A stretch of 64,000 bases of DNA from Scilla litardierei (taxonomy: Eukaryota; Streptophyta; Magnoliopsida; Asparagales; Asparagaceae), in NCBI GenBank assembly GCA_030789695.1, contig JAULAV010009381.1:1-64000 (forward strand), read 5' to 3'. The position numbers were made by a program, and so were the translations under genes. Numbering within the stretch: the stretch's first letter is position 1; every line of letters begins with the position of its first letter. Under the pieces are notes generated by a model. It was given only the letters and a program-made list of their open reading frames with translations. It made no database searches and was not told the origin of the DNA. Below, one piece after another: positions 46,471 to 57,149 of this stretch.

Positions 46471-47825
46471 TAAGTTTCTATTCATTCATTTCTATGGTTT
46501 GGTCTAATTGGTGAATTTCTGTAAAATTTCTGTAAACTGGCTTCCATATGCTTTGGTAATTCATCAATTGTTATCAAAGGAAGGAGTAAGCAATACATTC
46601 ATGCATAATCAAAGGCAATTTAATTAACATCATTGGATCATTGTTTCCATCTGTCGTGTAAGTCCTCTTCATATGCTTTCTCTTATGCGTGGCTTTCACG
46701 TGTCTGTTGGTAATACTAAGCATGTTCCCGTATTGCTTCCCTTTATTGAATTTGCTCATATTAGGGTTAACATCCTAATGTTATTTTATTATTTCTTATG
46801 GAAACAGTTTCTACTTCAGGAATTCTTGAATATAATTAAAGTTTGTTGGAATGTATGGTTGACTTGATGAATTGGACGCAAAGAAAATAAGTTAGGTGAA
46901 TTGATGCCTTATGCAAACAAGTTAGAAAATAAAAAACTCGTGAATTTTCTGCAAGTTCAAAACTATAAAACTAAAACCCATTTAGTGTCTAAAGGCAATG
47001 CTAAGAGAAAACATTTGTTTCATTTTGAAGCTCTCATTTGATCTGGGTCAAAGTTAGTAGATTTGTGGTATGTGTGTGGGAATAAGGTACACTTACTTGG
47101 TTTAAAAGCTTGACTAAAATATTGAAACGAAATTTTATTGACAGCAAACATCTCATACTTTGTAGCTTTAGGGAGAAGGTACTACCTATGATTCCTCACA
47201 TGTAGTTTTTTGTTCGTGTTCAACAGTAGTGCCTCACTACAGTGATTTTCTGTTGGAGTTGGAACTCTCACAGAGTGATACTTAGAGAGAAAACACCAAT
47301 ACATAGCAAGGACTTGGTAGCTAGAATCGTGCAAAGAATCTGGTTTCTCTGCTCACTAGCCACTAATTGCAAGGTTGAAGGGAAAGCGCATGTAGAGGTT
47401 GAAGTTCTAACTGTGGTGAAACTGTACAGCTAGAGAGTTCCTTCACCAAACAAAGAGGGGTTGACTATTATTATAATTTCAATGGTTCATAAGGCTTCAA
47501 CGTAATGTTATAAAGCATTACATTGAACTGTTCTTTTAATTTCATTTTATTTTCTATTTCAAGTGACACCCATCAATTTTTGCTGACTGAAACTGTTGTT
47601 CATTTTAAAGGTATAAAGAATTTCATTTTATCCGAAATAGGCAATGATATTTGACTTTGATGTAAATTTTTTTGGTTTATGGTGTTCTTGGCCCAAAATT
47701 TTTACCAATATCATACAATCATACAATGTGTAATTTATAAAATGGGCCAACTTTCATATATCGATTTAGTGATTTTTATTTAACATAGTTATGTGTTTCA
47801 TATCATTTTTTACACTGCCCTAATA
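46471..47825 (+). other. Helitron interior, intron-like or unidentified
   Basis: AT-rich sequence with no frame I recognise. A frame at 47242-47433 (HSKDLVARIVQRIWFLCSLA) is open for 63 codons but matches nothing known to me. Confidence 0.5.
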
Positions 47826-47831
47826 ATCCAG

Positions 47832-48100
47832 GTATATTCATCATCAACTTGGGGAAACTTGGGAGAAGATTCAGCTTGCTGCCATGGTTATCATTTCCAT
47901 TGAGAACTCTCAAGACATCAGTGTTCAATCTGTAAGGCCATATGGCCAGAGGGTGGGCTGTATTGAAATTTGCACAAAACATTGGCGCTCATACTATAGC
48001 AGGGAGACACATGCCTGGTACCTTCACAAATCAACTGCATACATCTTTCTGTGAACACTGCCTCCTTATCCTCACCAGCCCCAGAACATTTTCAGTTGAT
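47832..48100 (+). pseudogene. Captured 40S ribosomal protein SA fragment
   Basis: After an acceptor (taataatccag) the frame reads [20 protein letters not shown] and then VRPYGQR. A frameshift near 47955 moves the similarity to the next frame, which continues [20 protein letters not shown] and [11 protein letters not shown], then LLILTSPRT. This is the central part of plant ribosomal protein SA (RPSa/p40, uS2 family). The frameshift and several substitutions make it a pseudogene. Confidence 0.85.
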
Positions 48101-48235
48101 TGCTTAATGATTTTATGTAGCCGTTGCTCATTTCAAAGGATACTCTTGGTTATTTGCTTCAACTCCATAATTTAGAGATTTTCATTCATTGTGTTTAAAT
48201 GTATTAGTATTGACTTAACATGGTTTTGTTAATAG

Positions 48236-48656
48236 GCGTTGGACAAGTTCCGATTTGAGAGCCTTACAAACAAGAGCAACCTGGATGCCCAGCCTGATTT
48301 CTTCATTCACATCGTGCCTAATAAGGCCACCAACACGCTGTCCATTATTGCCATTTGTATCGGGATGACCAAATCTGATCTGATCAACAATCTAGGTACC
48401 ATTGCTAGGTCTAGAACCAAGGAGTTCATGGAGGCGTTGGCCGCCGAGGCTGATGTCAGCATGATTGGTCAGTTTGGTGTTGGGTTCTACTCAGCATACC
48501 CTGTGGCAGAGAGGGTGGTTGTGACTACCAAGCATAATGACGACGAGCAATACATTTGGGAGTCACAGACCGGAGGGTCATTTACTGTTACCAGGGACTC
48601 TAGGGAGTCTCTCTGAAGGGGAATTAAGATCACCTTCTTCCTCAAAGAGGATCAGG
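48236..48656 (+). pseudogene. Captured cytosolic HSP90 N-terminal exon
   Basis: After an acceptor (gttaatag) the frame reads [20 protein letters not shown] and continues through [40 protein letters not shown] and [15 protein letters not shown]. It then meets a TGA at 48614-48616, with ITFFLKEDQ and a gtataa donor beyond. This is the ATP-binding N-terminal domain of plant HSP90. The usual DSGIGM nucleotide-contact motif reads AICIGM, so its Asp is lost and ATP binding would fail. About 140 codons, one exon only. Confidence 0.92.
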
Positions 48657-51212
48657 TATAAATCGTTTGCCCAATTTTTAATTTTGATTGTTGAAATTAC
48701 TTCTGGAATACTTTTAATATCTTCTTGATAATATTATTGTATGTTGACTGTGTCTCAGAGCGTGAAATGAAACTCTTGCAAACCTTTGTTCATTGTTTGG
48801 ATTGATGCAGTTTTTTAATGGTAGTTGGGTAATGTTTGTGGCATATAAACATTAGTTCTAGCATGAGTTTAGTAATATGTTTCTAAATTTATAAATTGTC
48901 CGGAGTTTAGAGTAAAAGTATGGTCTCTATTTTGCTCACTAGGTGAAATACATTGTCTTAGAATTAGAGCTCAGAGTTGTCCAAATTATGGTAATTAGTT
49001 AAATAAAATTTATGTATTGCTTATTGTATTAGCTTTGAAAAGTGTACTGTACAAAAATAATTCCCCTTGAGAAATTTTCATGATTTACTTTTTTTGTTTG
49101 GAGAGTTTCTATTGAAAATGGACAAAGAAAAGTCTTTTTCTAATAAATGTACGTTTGTGATTGTAAGAGATTTTAACCTCAACTGGTTATATCCTTTTGC
49201 GGTATGATCTTAATGGTACTAATGATGTAACATCCTGATTGGCATTAATTTTGAGCTTTTTCCTTGCATAAAGTACTATTCAAAGGCATCGGATGTGTGT
49301 TTTTGGGAAACATCTCATTCATAGATTATACTGAATAGACCCATGTGATTACTCAAATCATAACTCTATCCAACCATTCATGTCATGGTGAGGTACAATT
49401 GTCTGCTTCGTTCTGTCAATTATATGTTAGCTGGTAGACAACTTATTTCTTTTTGCGGTAGGATCTTTATAATAATAATGCTGCAACATCTTGAACTGAA
49501 GAGAATTTTGAGTGGTTATGTTTCCCTATTTTTGGCATTTGTAGGTAATTTCATTAAAATTTTAACAAATTTTTTTTAGTGGATTGCCCACCTCACTCAT
49601 TTGGATACATTGTTTTTCCAAATGGGTTTTGACTGTATCATTCTTTAGAATCCACTTTGAGTAAGATACATTGTTTTTCCCTAATTGCAAATGGGCTTTG
49701 CCTTTCCAGAATTTGTTTATGTTTGTGGTGATAAAGTAAAACTTATGTAAACCCATAATTCTTACACATTGTGTAAGATACAGTGTTTATGTGTAAGATA
49801 CATAATGTGTTTTGACTATCTAGAATTGTAAAAATTCTGGGTTAGATTTGATTTTATGTGTGCGGTGATCAAGAAAAAATTCTGAGCAATTTCGCTCACA
49901 TTCTTGAAAATCCAAATGGATTTTGAATTTATCATTCTCCACAAGCCACTATATTCAGCTACTGGATCAATACCTTCTTATAACTGACATAACACACCGT
50001 TTCTTACAGAATTCAACCCAATTGTTCACAGACCCTGCAAGTAGCAAAGAATTTTGCAAATTCATTCACCCAATCATATAGTTAATTTTTATTTTTATTT
50101 GAACAAAAGTTCAAGCAAGTGGGTGAGGGTGATGTACTCATTTTCATGTCATTAGGCTTTATCCCAAATCATTTTTTACTCAATATTTTCGATTAACTTC
50201 CGCGTATCCGTGTGGATGTCTATTGAGTTGAAGTTCTTCATGGTTCTTTACAGATATGCCTGAGCCTATGAAAGAAATCATATTTCACAAAATGATGGAA
50301 GCTTGGTAGTTCTCATAGTTTAATTTCTTTTTCTATGCCAAGCTGAGGTGTTAGGAGGTTAAATACTTATTTCATGAATCAACAGAATTTGTTTGTGATG
50401 CGTCTGTTGATTTCACTGTAATGCGAAGATGTCTCATTCTCTATTGTTTTTTCTTTCTTTCTTCTTTGAACAGACCCTTCCCCATAATCCTTTATCAAAC
50501 ATGGGCATCTCTTAACTTGCGTTGGCCAGACATGTAAGTACTTCTCATCGGTTTTTTTAGCAAGTGAAGGATTGTTACATAGCTCTCACTCTTTATATAC
50601 ATGGTTAACAATCACTTATACATGGATACTGTCATGTTTGGCGTCGTTGCTCTGTAAGAATCTGTTTTTTTAAAGCTAAATCTCGAAATGTTGACATTCA
50701 CTTACTGGTCGATTGCCCTGTACATGGAAAATGAGTTCATCATTTACCATTCAAATTGCCCTCCTAATTTTGTAGGCATGTTAATGAGTTCATTATTTAT
50801 CATTCATTATTTATCATTCAATTTCCCCATACGTGTTTCTGATTGATTCTGGATTATCTATCATCTCCCATCTCCTCTATCTGACAACGCATCACTAACA
50901 TCTCATTACCTGAATTTTGCGCAGGACATCAATTCGTCTTTCATCTTCCCCCGGCCAAACTTAATTCATTGCTCAGCCCACGTCCTCGGACCTGACCGTA
51001 GGGCCTATGAATTCACAGTCCTCCACCCCCTCCGGTACAAAAAAACTAATTTAGCTACCTGTTAAATTGTTTAGCAGTCCTTCACAGACCAAGTCTATTT
51101 TTAATCTGTTAAATCCTTTCCCATATATGTGTATTTTATGTTATCTATGATTTTGATCATAACTTTCTAATTCTTTCCTTTCAAGGCATATTTTATTCAT
51201 TGTGTCTGGTAG
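48657..51212 (+). other. Helitron interior without recognisable genes
   Basis: About 2.5 kb of AT-rich sequence with many stops. Imperfect repeats of a taagatacattgtttttcc segment occur near 49600 and 49667. A GC-richer patch at 50930-51050 (frame DINSSFIFPRPNLIHCSAHV) follows an acceptor-like gcgcag and may be another captured exon, but I cannot name it. Confidence 0.5.
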
Positions 51213-51341
51213 TATGATTTGATGTTCTTCATTGGAATCTCTATTGCATCAGAAAGTTTTTAATTTTGTCCTACGTTTATGATTTGATGTTCTTCATTGG
51301 AATCTCTATTGCATCAGAAAGTTTTTAATCTCTGCGGTGTT
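51213..51341. repeat. Tandem duplication, 65-base unit
   Basis: tatgatttgatgttcttcat followed by tggaatctctattgcatcag and aaagtttttaat occurs at 51213 and again at 51278, perfectly repeated over about 52 bases. It is recent in appearance. Confidence 0.9.
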
Positions 51342-52165
51342 CAAATCGAGATGGGGTCAATCATCCGCACCAGCATTGGCTTTGATGTCTTCTATCGATT
51401 CTTCAATGATGTTTAATTGGAACAATCAAGTTCAGGTTCTTGCTTTCTATTTCAACTTTCTCCTTTTACGAATGTAATTTACATTGTGCCCCATAACAAT
51501 TTATTTCTAACTTATGAGTCTGAATCAGCAGCCTTTTCCAAAATTTCTCAAATTGAAAAATCAAAAATAGTCAATGAAGAAAGCAGTTGGTAAGCAATGT
51601 CTTCAGCTTGAATCAAACCCTGATGTCCTGAACCAGGTCGATTTCAATCATTTACATCCTTTTAAAAAAAATTTTCCTAACAGTAGTTTATGAATGTAAT
51701 TTACATTGTGACCCATCAAAATGTGTTTCTTCCTTATGATACTGGCAGCCAAGAATTTCTAATTAGGGCAAGCTTCGTAATGAATTCACTCCATGTTAAT
51801 TAAATATAAGCAAAAAAAACATCTCCATTTTGGAAACAAATATAATTTATGTGGGGATTGAGAGTTCCAGAGATTGAAGTTATGCTCTTTAATGTTTATT
51901 GTTTGAATGAAGAATTACTGAAATGGTTCGGAAACCCGTGCTTGCTGAGATCTTCATGTTTCCTTATTTTTTAAATTTTGGAATTTATGAGAACTGTCCT
52001 TTTGTTCATTTTAGGATTATTGAATTTGATTTCATAACCTCTTTAGTTCTTGAGATGACCGAATAAGATAATAAATTAACATATATTATTGAGTAATGAT
52101 ATATCAAAATGGTTATAAGTTAACCATCTCCTGAATGTAACATGAATGTACTCAATTTGATCCTT

Positions 52166-53211
52166 GGTTGTATTAATTGTCTCTTTTCTTCTCGAGTCAT
52201 GCTATTATGCTATCTTGCTTCACTCTAGCTATTACTTTTCTCATACTATACTCTCTTCTCAAAGGGTTGAATTATTTTCATTTACACAATTCAATTTGCC
52301 AAGAGCTCCTCACTAAGGTTTTGGAAAAAAAAATCATTTGTGTTCTTGCAATAGAATCCAAACAATCATAATCATCCATTAGTAAAGTGACAAATTATAT
52401 AAATGCACCCATAAATGAAATTTAATTGCAAAGTTCAGAAATTAGATTTTGGGTTAGTTTTATCTAATCTTCCTTTGGATTTGTAGAACTTGGGTTGTAT
52501 TGTCCGGTTTCATTACAAATGTGTTAAAAGACATTGGTTTGGATTTGTAGAAATTAAGATAATGCATATCACATTATCTCTATAACAAGTTAATTTTAGT
52601 AGATACCATGTGGAATATGAATTAAATGTGCTATGTTGATTTAACTGCACCTCATTTATTCGATAATTGCAAATCTATTTCTTGATCTTTTGGTTAGTTA
52701 GCAATTTTGTATGCCCATAGTGGTCTAAATAGAGACCGAATGGTTTAAATGTAGTACATTCAGGTTTCTATATTATGGCATCAATTTGCACAATCTGGCA
52801 AAAAAATTTTGAAAAAAAATAGAAGGAATATATCTTAAAAATTATTATTTGATCAGTTGGCATGTCCGTCATTTGATAAAATAGAGGAAAATCTGCTTTC
52901 CAGGCCAAGAGAGAAAGAATGTTGCTGCAAGATTTTGCTGATAGGGGCAGGTTCTAGATTGAAGTGTTTTTGTAAGATACTTTCCGATGGTGTGTTGTAT
53001 AAATTGTCTATTTTCTACTCGAGTCATGCTATTATGCTATCTTGCTTCACTTTAGCTGTAGCTTTTCTCATACGGTGCTCTCTTCTCAAAAGGTTGATTT
53101 ATTTTCAGGTACACAATTCAATTTTCTTGGAACTGACTAAGGTTTTGGGAAAAAAAATCATTGGTGTTCCCCCTGCAGTAGAATCTAAACAATCGTAATT
53201 GTCCAATAGAA
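52166..53211. repeat. Dispersed duplication of about 210 bases
   Basis: Copy one at about 52166-52384 and copy two at about 52992-53211 share ctcgagtcatgctattatgc, tatcttgcttcact and a run ending in aaacaatc, with about 10 to 15 percent differences by eye and small gaps. Both give a similar short frame (SHAIMLSCFTLA). The 600 bases between them are AT-rich and unidentified. Confidence 0.85.
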
Positions 53212-54420
53212 TCAGTTCGACTCGGATGCACTGTTCGAATACAAGAGTATGAGCTCAAAACACCACAATAGAGAAAGCAAAGCTTCTTATTCAGCGTTGT
53301 GTTGAATCTAGCAAGCTCTATTTGATAAGTAGCAATTTACATTTCCTAAGCTTATTTACTTATTTCTTTGTTGCAATTTATTATCATTAATGAAGCAAGT
53401 GTCCATGCACCACTTTTTAATTTAAAAAAGAAAGAAAGAAACAAGAGAAAAAATTGCTTCCTCATGAACTGCATTTTATACCGTGTATCTTCTTCATTAA
53501 TTCTATTAATTCATGCTTTATGCATTCTTCCATGGACCATATTAAGGGCAAGATCTGTTAAACATAAGTATCTTTGATTTATTTTTATTTAAACATGAGG
53601 ATATTTGATTCATTTTTATTCCGCGGCACTTGGTCGCTTATGTAATTATATGTATTTGCATTTTTTATGTGTGCACACGCAATTTTTTCCTGATGGTTAT
53701 CTTTTTATGTCATCTTGCTAACTGGTACTTGACAAATGGTTGGTCTGCAGTTGTTTCTTATACAGGTTGCCTTTTGTTAGTGGGGTCTTTTGTGTACATG
53801 TGTGGATTCTGCCTAGGTGGGTGTTAAGAAGCCATCACAGTTAAGTTGCCAGGGGTTTCACAGTTTTTCTTGATGGCCTTGGCTTCAGGCTTGGAGATGG
53901 AGAAGCTTAATGTTTATCTTCATGACCTATGTCTTGGGGTTTGTAATGGAGAGTAATGGTGCAATAATGGACTTCCTGAGAGATAATGCTTTGGCTGGGA
54001 TCACGGCCGATGTCTATATGAAGACAACTGATTTTGATTGTGGGAGATTATTTTTTCCTCAACAAATATTTTAGAATGTATCATTGGAAATTGTTTTTTT
54101 ATTGTTCATGATATTGTTATCGATTGTGGTCCAAAAATAATTGATGTTGAAATTTATCATACAAAAATGAATAATACAACATGATTTCACTCTTACAATG
54201 CTCAATTTGTGCAAATTGTAACAGAATCTTTCTGCATCAAGATTATGAATTAATACTTTTCGATTAATAATTTTTGTTTTAATATTTTTCTTTTCTTTTC
54301 AAACGAATTGTGCATTCTAAATTTTGGCTAATAGATTGACTTGCGCATCTTCCACATGACTCTAAATTCATCTGATTAAATAATTACAATCCTAGAGTTG
54401 GGATGAAATTTATATGCAAC
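53212..54420 (+). other. Helitron interior, unidentified exon-like patch
   Basis: Mostly AT-rich. A patch at about 53750-54030 is less AT-rich and follows a polypyrimidine/acceptor-like ctgcag, with candidate frames that I cannot assign. The rest holds nothing recognisable. Confidence 0.4.
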
Positions 54421-54625
54421 ATCGGCATTGTGTTAAGGTAGTGGATCGATCTTTAAAAGATATCCATAATAACAACACATCATTTGGTGGTATTACTTGG
54501 TGGTATTACTATTGTTCTTGATGGGGACTTTCGACAAATCGTGTCTGGCATACCTAATGCGGTTGGAGAAGAAATTATTGGAGCCTTATTGAAACCATCT
54601 GGATTATGGGTGTTTATTCAAGTTT
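54421..54625 (+). pseudogene. Pif1-type helicase fragment
   Basis: The frame reads [15 protein letters not shown] then, after a 14-base tandem duplication (ttggtggtattac at 54483 and 54497) that breaks the frame, [20 protein letters not shown] and AVGEEIIGA. The segment with GDFRQ corresponds to helicase motif III of plant Pif1-like proteins, including the helicase half of Helitron Rep/Hel. It is followed by a stop and decayed sequence. It may be a relic of the transposase of an autonomous ancestor, or a captured host Pif1 gene. Confidence 0.78.
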
Positions 54626-55202
54626 GACTTTGGATCAAAATATGTGTTTGAATATATTCTTAGGATGAGCTTCACGATGGCAACAATAGCTACTATCTGT
54701 TTTGTACCTTACCTCAAATTTTGCAAAGAATCCTCAAGATGTCAAGGCTTTTTAGGGCCTATGGACAAGTGAATCCTCATTTGTTAAGAGCTTACATTAC
54801 CATTTGTTAGTAAAAGAAATGGTGCTTCCATTGTCCAAAAGTATGTAGAGTAAATGGCCATCATTTAATAAAATTATGCCATCTGTGTATATCACAATAA
54901 TAATATCAGATTGTTAATATTTAACATATATGATATAGAAACTAAATGCATGTCAAATATTAATCATACTGGATATTTACCTACATGAAACTGAAGGTAA
55001 ATTGAGTTTCTTGCAGCTATTTGTGGGATGCTAAACAGTGATTTTTTTAATAATGGCATTTCAGCTATAAAGAAGCACTTAAACATTTGTAACCCTCAAG
55101 GGAAATAAGAGAAAATAATACTATGTATTGTACACTATATGATAGGTATTTATTACATATGACGATATAACATATAGGATCATATGAGCATATATCATAT
55201 CA

Positions 55203-55300
55203 AATATAGGTCTTCAGTTAATATATGAGATGTTTCGGCGGGCGCCTTATACCATATCGAATACAAGTCTTCAGTTAATATATGAGATGTTTCGGCCGAA
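55203..55300. repeat. Tandem duplication near Helitron 3' end
   Basis: gtcttcagttaatatatgag followed by atgtttcggc occurs at about 55210 and again at about 55268, a 58-base step. Confidence 0.85.
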
Positions 55301-55670
55301 GGCGCCCGCGAAATGTTTTACACTAATTTGTTGTTCTGCGCCGCAGGCGTCTGTGCCGAATTTGTTGGTCTATGCTGAATTTGCTGTTCTTGCCGAAGGA
55401 GCCCGCGCCAAATTTGTTGTTCCGTGTCGAAGACGCCCTCCTCGAATTTGTTGTTCCATATCGAAGGCACCCGTGTCGCTCCCGCGAAATTTTTTACACT
55501 AATTTGTTGTTATGCGCCGTAGGCATCCATGCTGAATTTGTTGTTCTACACCAAATTTGTTGTTTCGCACCAAAGGAGCCCCCGTCGAATTTATTGTTCC
55601 GTTTCGAAGACACACGTGCTGAATTTATTGTTTCGTACCGAAGGCACCCGTATCACTAAATATTTTTATG
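55290..55670. repeat. Helitron 3' subterminal minisatellite
   Basis: About ten degenerate units of roughly 36 bases with the pattern gaatttgttgttccgtgtcg then aaggcgcccgcg. The same unit, inverted, is present at 3650-3790 in the small Helitron, so it is a family feature of the 3' end. Small frames here (EFVVPYRRHP) come from the repeat. Confidence 0.85.
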
Positions 55671-55752
55671 CCAATTTATTTTTAGTTTAAATTTTGGCTA
55701 TGGAAATAATTTTTTTGGGAAAAAAGATTTCGCGGGGGGAATCTTAAATGAA

Positions 55753-55781
55753 CCGTGCCCGCGGGCACGGGTTATGACTAG
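55753..55781 (+). terminator. Helitron 3' terminal hairpin and CTAG
   Basis: A perfect 18-base palindrome ccgtgcccgcgggcacgg, then gttatga and CTAG. It is the transposition terminator typical of Helitrons, not a transcription terminator. Confidence 0.88.
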
Positions 55782-55911
55782 TATATATATATATGTATAT
55801 ATATATACACACACATATGTGTATATATATATACACACATATATGTATATATATATATATATATGTATGTATATATGTGTATGTATATATGTATATATGT
55901 ATATATGTATG

Positions 55912-55968
<57 letters not shown>

Positions 55969-56015
55969 ACATACATGTACATGTACATACATATGTACAT
56001 GTATGTATATGTATG

Positions 56016-56092
<77 letters not shown>

Positions 56093-56096
56093 ACAT

Positions 56097-56127
<31 letters not shown>

Positions 56128-56128
56128 C
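55782..56128. repeat. Compound TA/CA microsatellite at the Helitron 3' flank
   Basis: About 350 bases of tatata, acatat, gtatat and acatac runs with local inverted symmetry (tacatacatgtacatgtacatac-like blocks near 55965-55992). Long Tyr-Ile open frames on both strands are artefacts of this run. Confidence 0.95.
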
Positions 56129-56514
56129 GAGAAGGGATCAAATGACCCCCAAAAATAACCCCCAAAAATAACCCCCTATCAAAAATCCTATGCCCCCCAT
56201 TTTTTCTGAAGATCCAAAAGTTCATCTTGATCTCCACCCTCTAAATACCTGACCCACCAATTTTCAACCCGATCCCATGTGTTTTGCCCGTTCATCAACC
56301 ATTCGCAAAAGTTCTGTTCATCCGAAACCGTTAAATTTGGGTCGGATGGATGAACAGGCAAAACACATGGGATCGGGGTGAAAATTGGTGGGTCAGCTAT
56401 TTAGAGGGTGGAGATCAAGATGAACGGTTCGGATCTTCCGAAAAAATGGGGGGCATAGGATTTTTGATAGGGGGTTATTTTGGGGGGTTATTTTTGGGGG
56501 TCATATGATCCCTC

Positions 56515-56515
<1 letters not shown>
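56129..56515. mobile_element. MITE-like inverted-repeat element
   Basis: Ends gagaagggatcaaatgaccc and gggtcatatgatccctcc are inverted repeats. Long arms follow (aaaataaccccctatcaaaa against ttttgatagggggttatttt, gatctccaccctctaaatac against gctatttagagggtggagatc, gatcccatgtgttttgcc against ggcaaaacacatgggatc). The whole 387 bases therefore folds back on itself. TAC occurs on both sides (56126-56128 and 56516-56518), but the flanks are repetitive, so the duplication is uncertain. No coding capacity. Confidence 0.82.

Positions 56516-56555
<40 letters not shown>
56516..56555. repeat. AC dinucleotide microsatellite
   Basis: An uninterrupted tacacac run to 56555. With 55782-56128 it probably formed one compound microsatellite before the MITE inserted. 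Confidence 0.93.
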
Positions 56556-56556
<1 letters not shown>

Positions 56557-57136
56557 CGTCTGTATCACACATTGTATACTTGTTTATCATTTCTGTGTGA
56601 ATTTTGTGATATTGTCTTCATATATGCTATATTCTATATGTGATGTGATTTGAGACGATATTTTTCCTTCGAGTTTCTCAATGTTGATATTGGACTCTCA
56701 TTCCTCTAATCACCTAAGTTTGTGATGTGGTTTTATGAGTTTTTGATTTATATATCTTTAGACTCTTGTAATTGTTGCTAGTTCTTATTTAGCACGATTG
56801 TTGTTGTTAGTTTACTCCCATCTTTTGGATAATACCATAGGGGTGAGAGAAATAAACATACAGATTCATAATGAATGTGCTAAGTATATACTAATAACAC
56901 TTGAATCTTAGATTGAAGTTGCCTTAGATTCAAGGGGAGTAAGATATAATGAATATGGATTATAAATCCTAGATTTCATGGATTCATTTCACTCATGCAT
57001 ATTTTACTCATTTGCTTCATTTCATATATTGATGACATAATATTTATTGACTAACTTGATTGGCATCTATGTAGGGGGAGTAAGTTTTCTTTAAGCAATT
57101 ATTTATCTTTTTGTTTATGTTTGTTTGTCATCATCA
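56556..57136 (+). other. Copia 3' non-coding region
   Basis: AT-rich sequence between the microsatellite and the polypurine tract, no coding signal. It contains tttgtttgtcatcatcaaaa, a common lead-in to SIRE-type polypurine tracts. Confidence 0.7.
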
Positions 57137-57149
57137 AAAAGGAGGAGAA
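57137..57149 (+). promoter_or_regulatory. Polypurine tract of plus-strand copia element
   Basis: AAAAAGGAGGAGAA directly before the LTR start at 57150, with the expected position and composition. Confidence 0.88.

Larger units (their letters stand above)
44482..55781 (+). mobile_element. Large gene-capturing Helitron, 11.3 kb
   Basis: The 5' end TCTATATTATAAAACAGGG at 44482 follows a host A. The 3' end at 55778-55781 is CTAG followed by a host T, with a perfect hairpin ccgtgcccgcgggcacgg at 55753-55770 six to nine bases upstream. These are the defining Helitron signals, and both ends match the 1.3-kb element at 3552-4836. Inside are + strand fragments of five unrelated cellular genes (DUF538, SGP1-like GTPase, SPT6, ribosomal protein SA, HSP90), with splice sites retained, plus a degraded Pif1-type helicase piece. 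No Rep domain is visible, so it is non-autonomous. It sits in the 3' region of the plus-strand copia element. Confidence 0.82.

Noticed and set aside
47240..47433. Captured coding fragment (HSKDLVARIVQRIWFLCSLA)
   Set aside because: Open for 63 codons only, no family recognised and no clear splice sites; not reported as a gene.
48236..48656. Functional HSP90 gene
   Set aside because: A single exon with an in-frame TGA, loss of the DSGIGM Asp, and location between other gene fragments in a Helitron.
55744..56237. Long Tyr/Ile-rich open frames on both strands
   Set aside because: They are translations of the TA/CA microsatellite and have no other coding sign.
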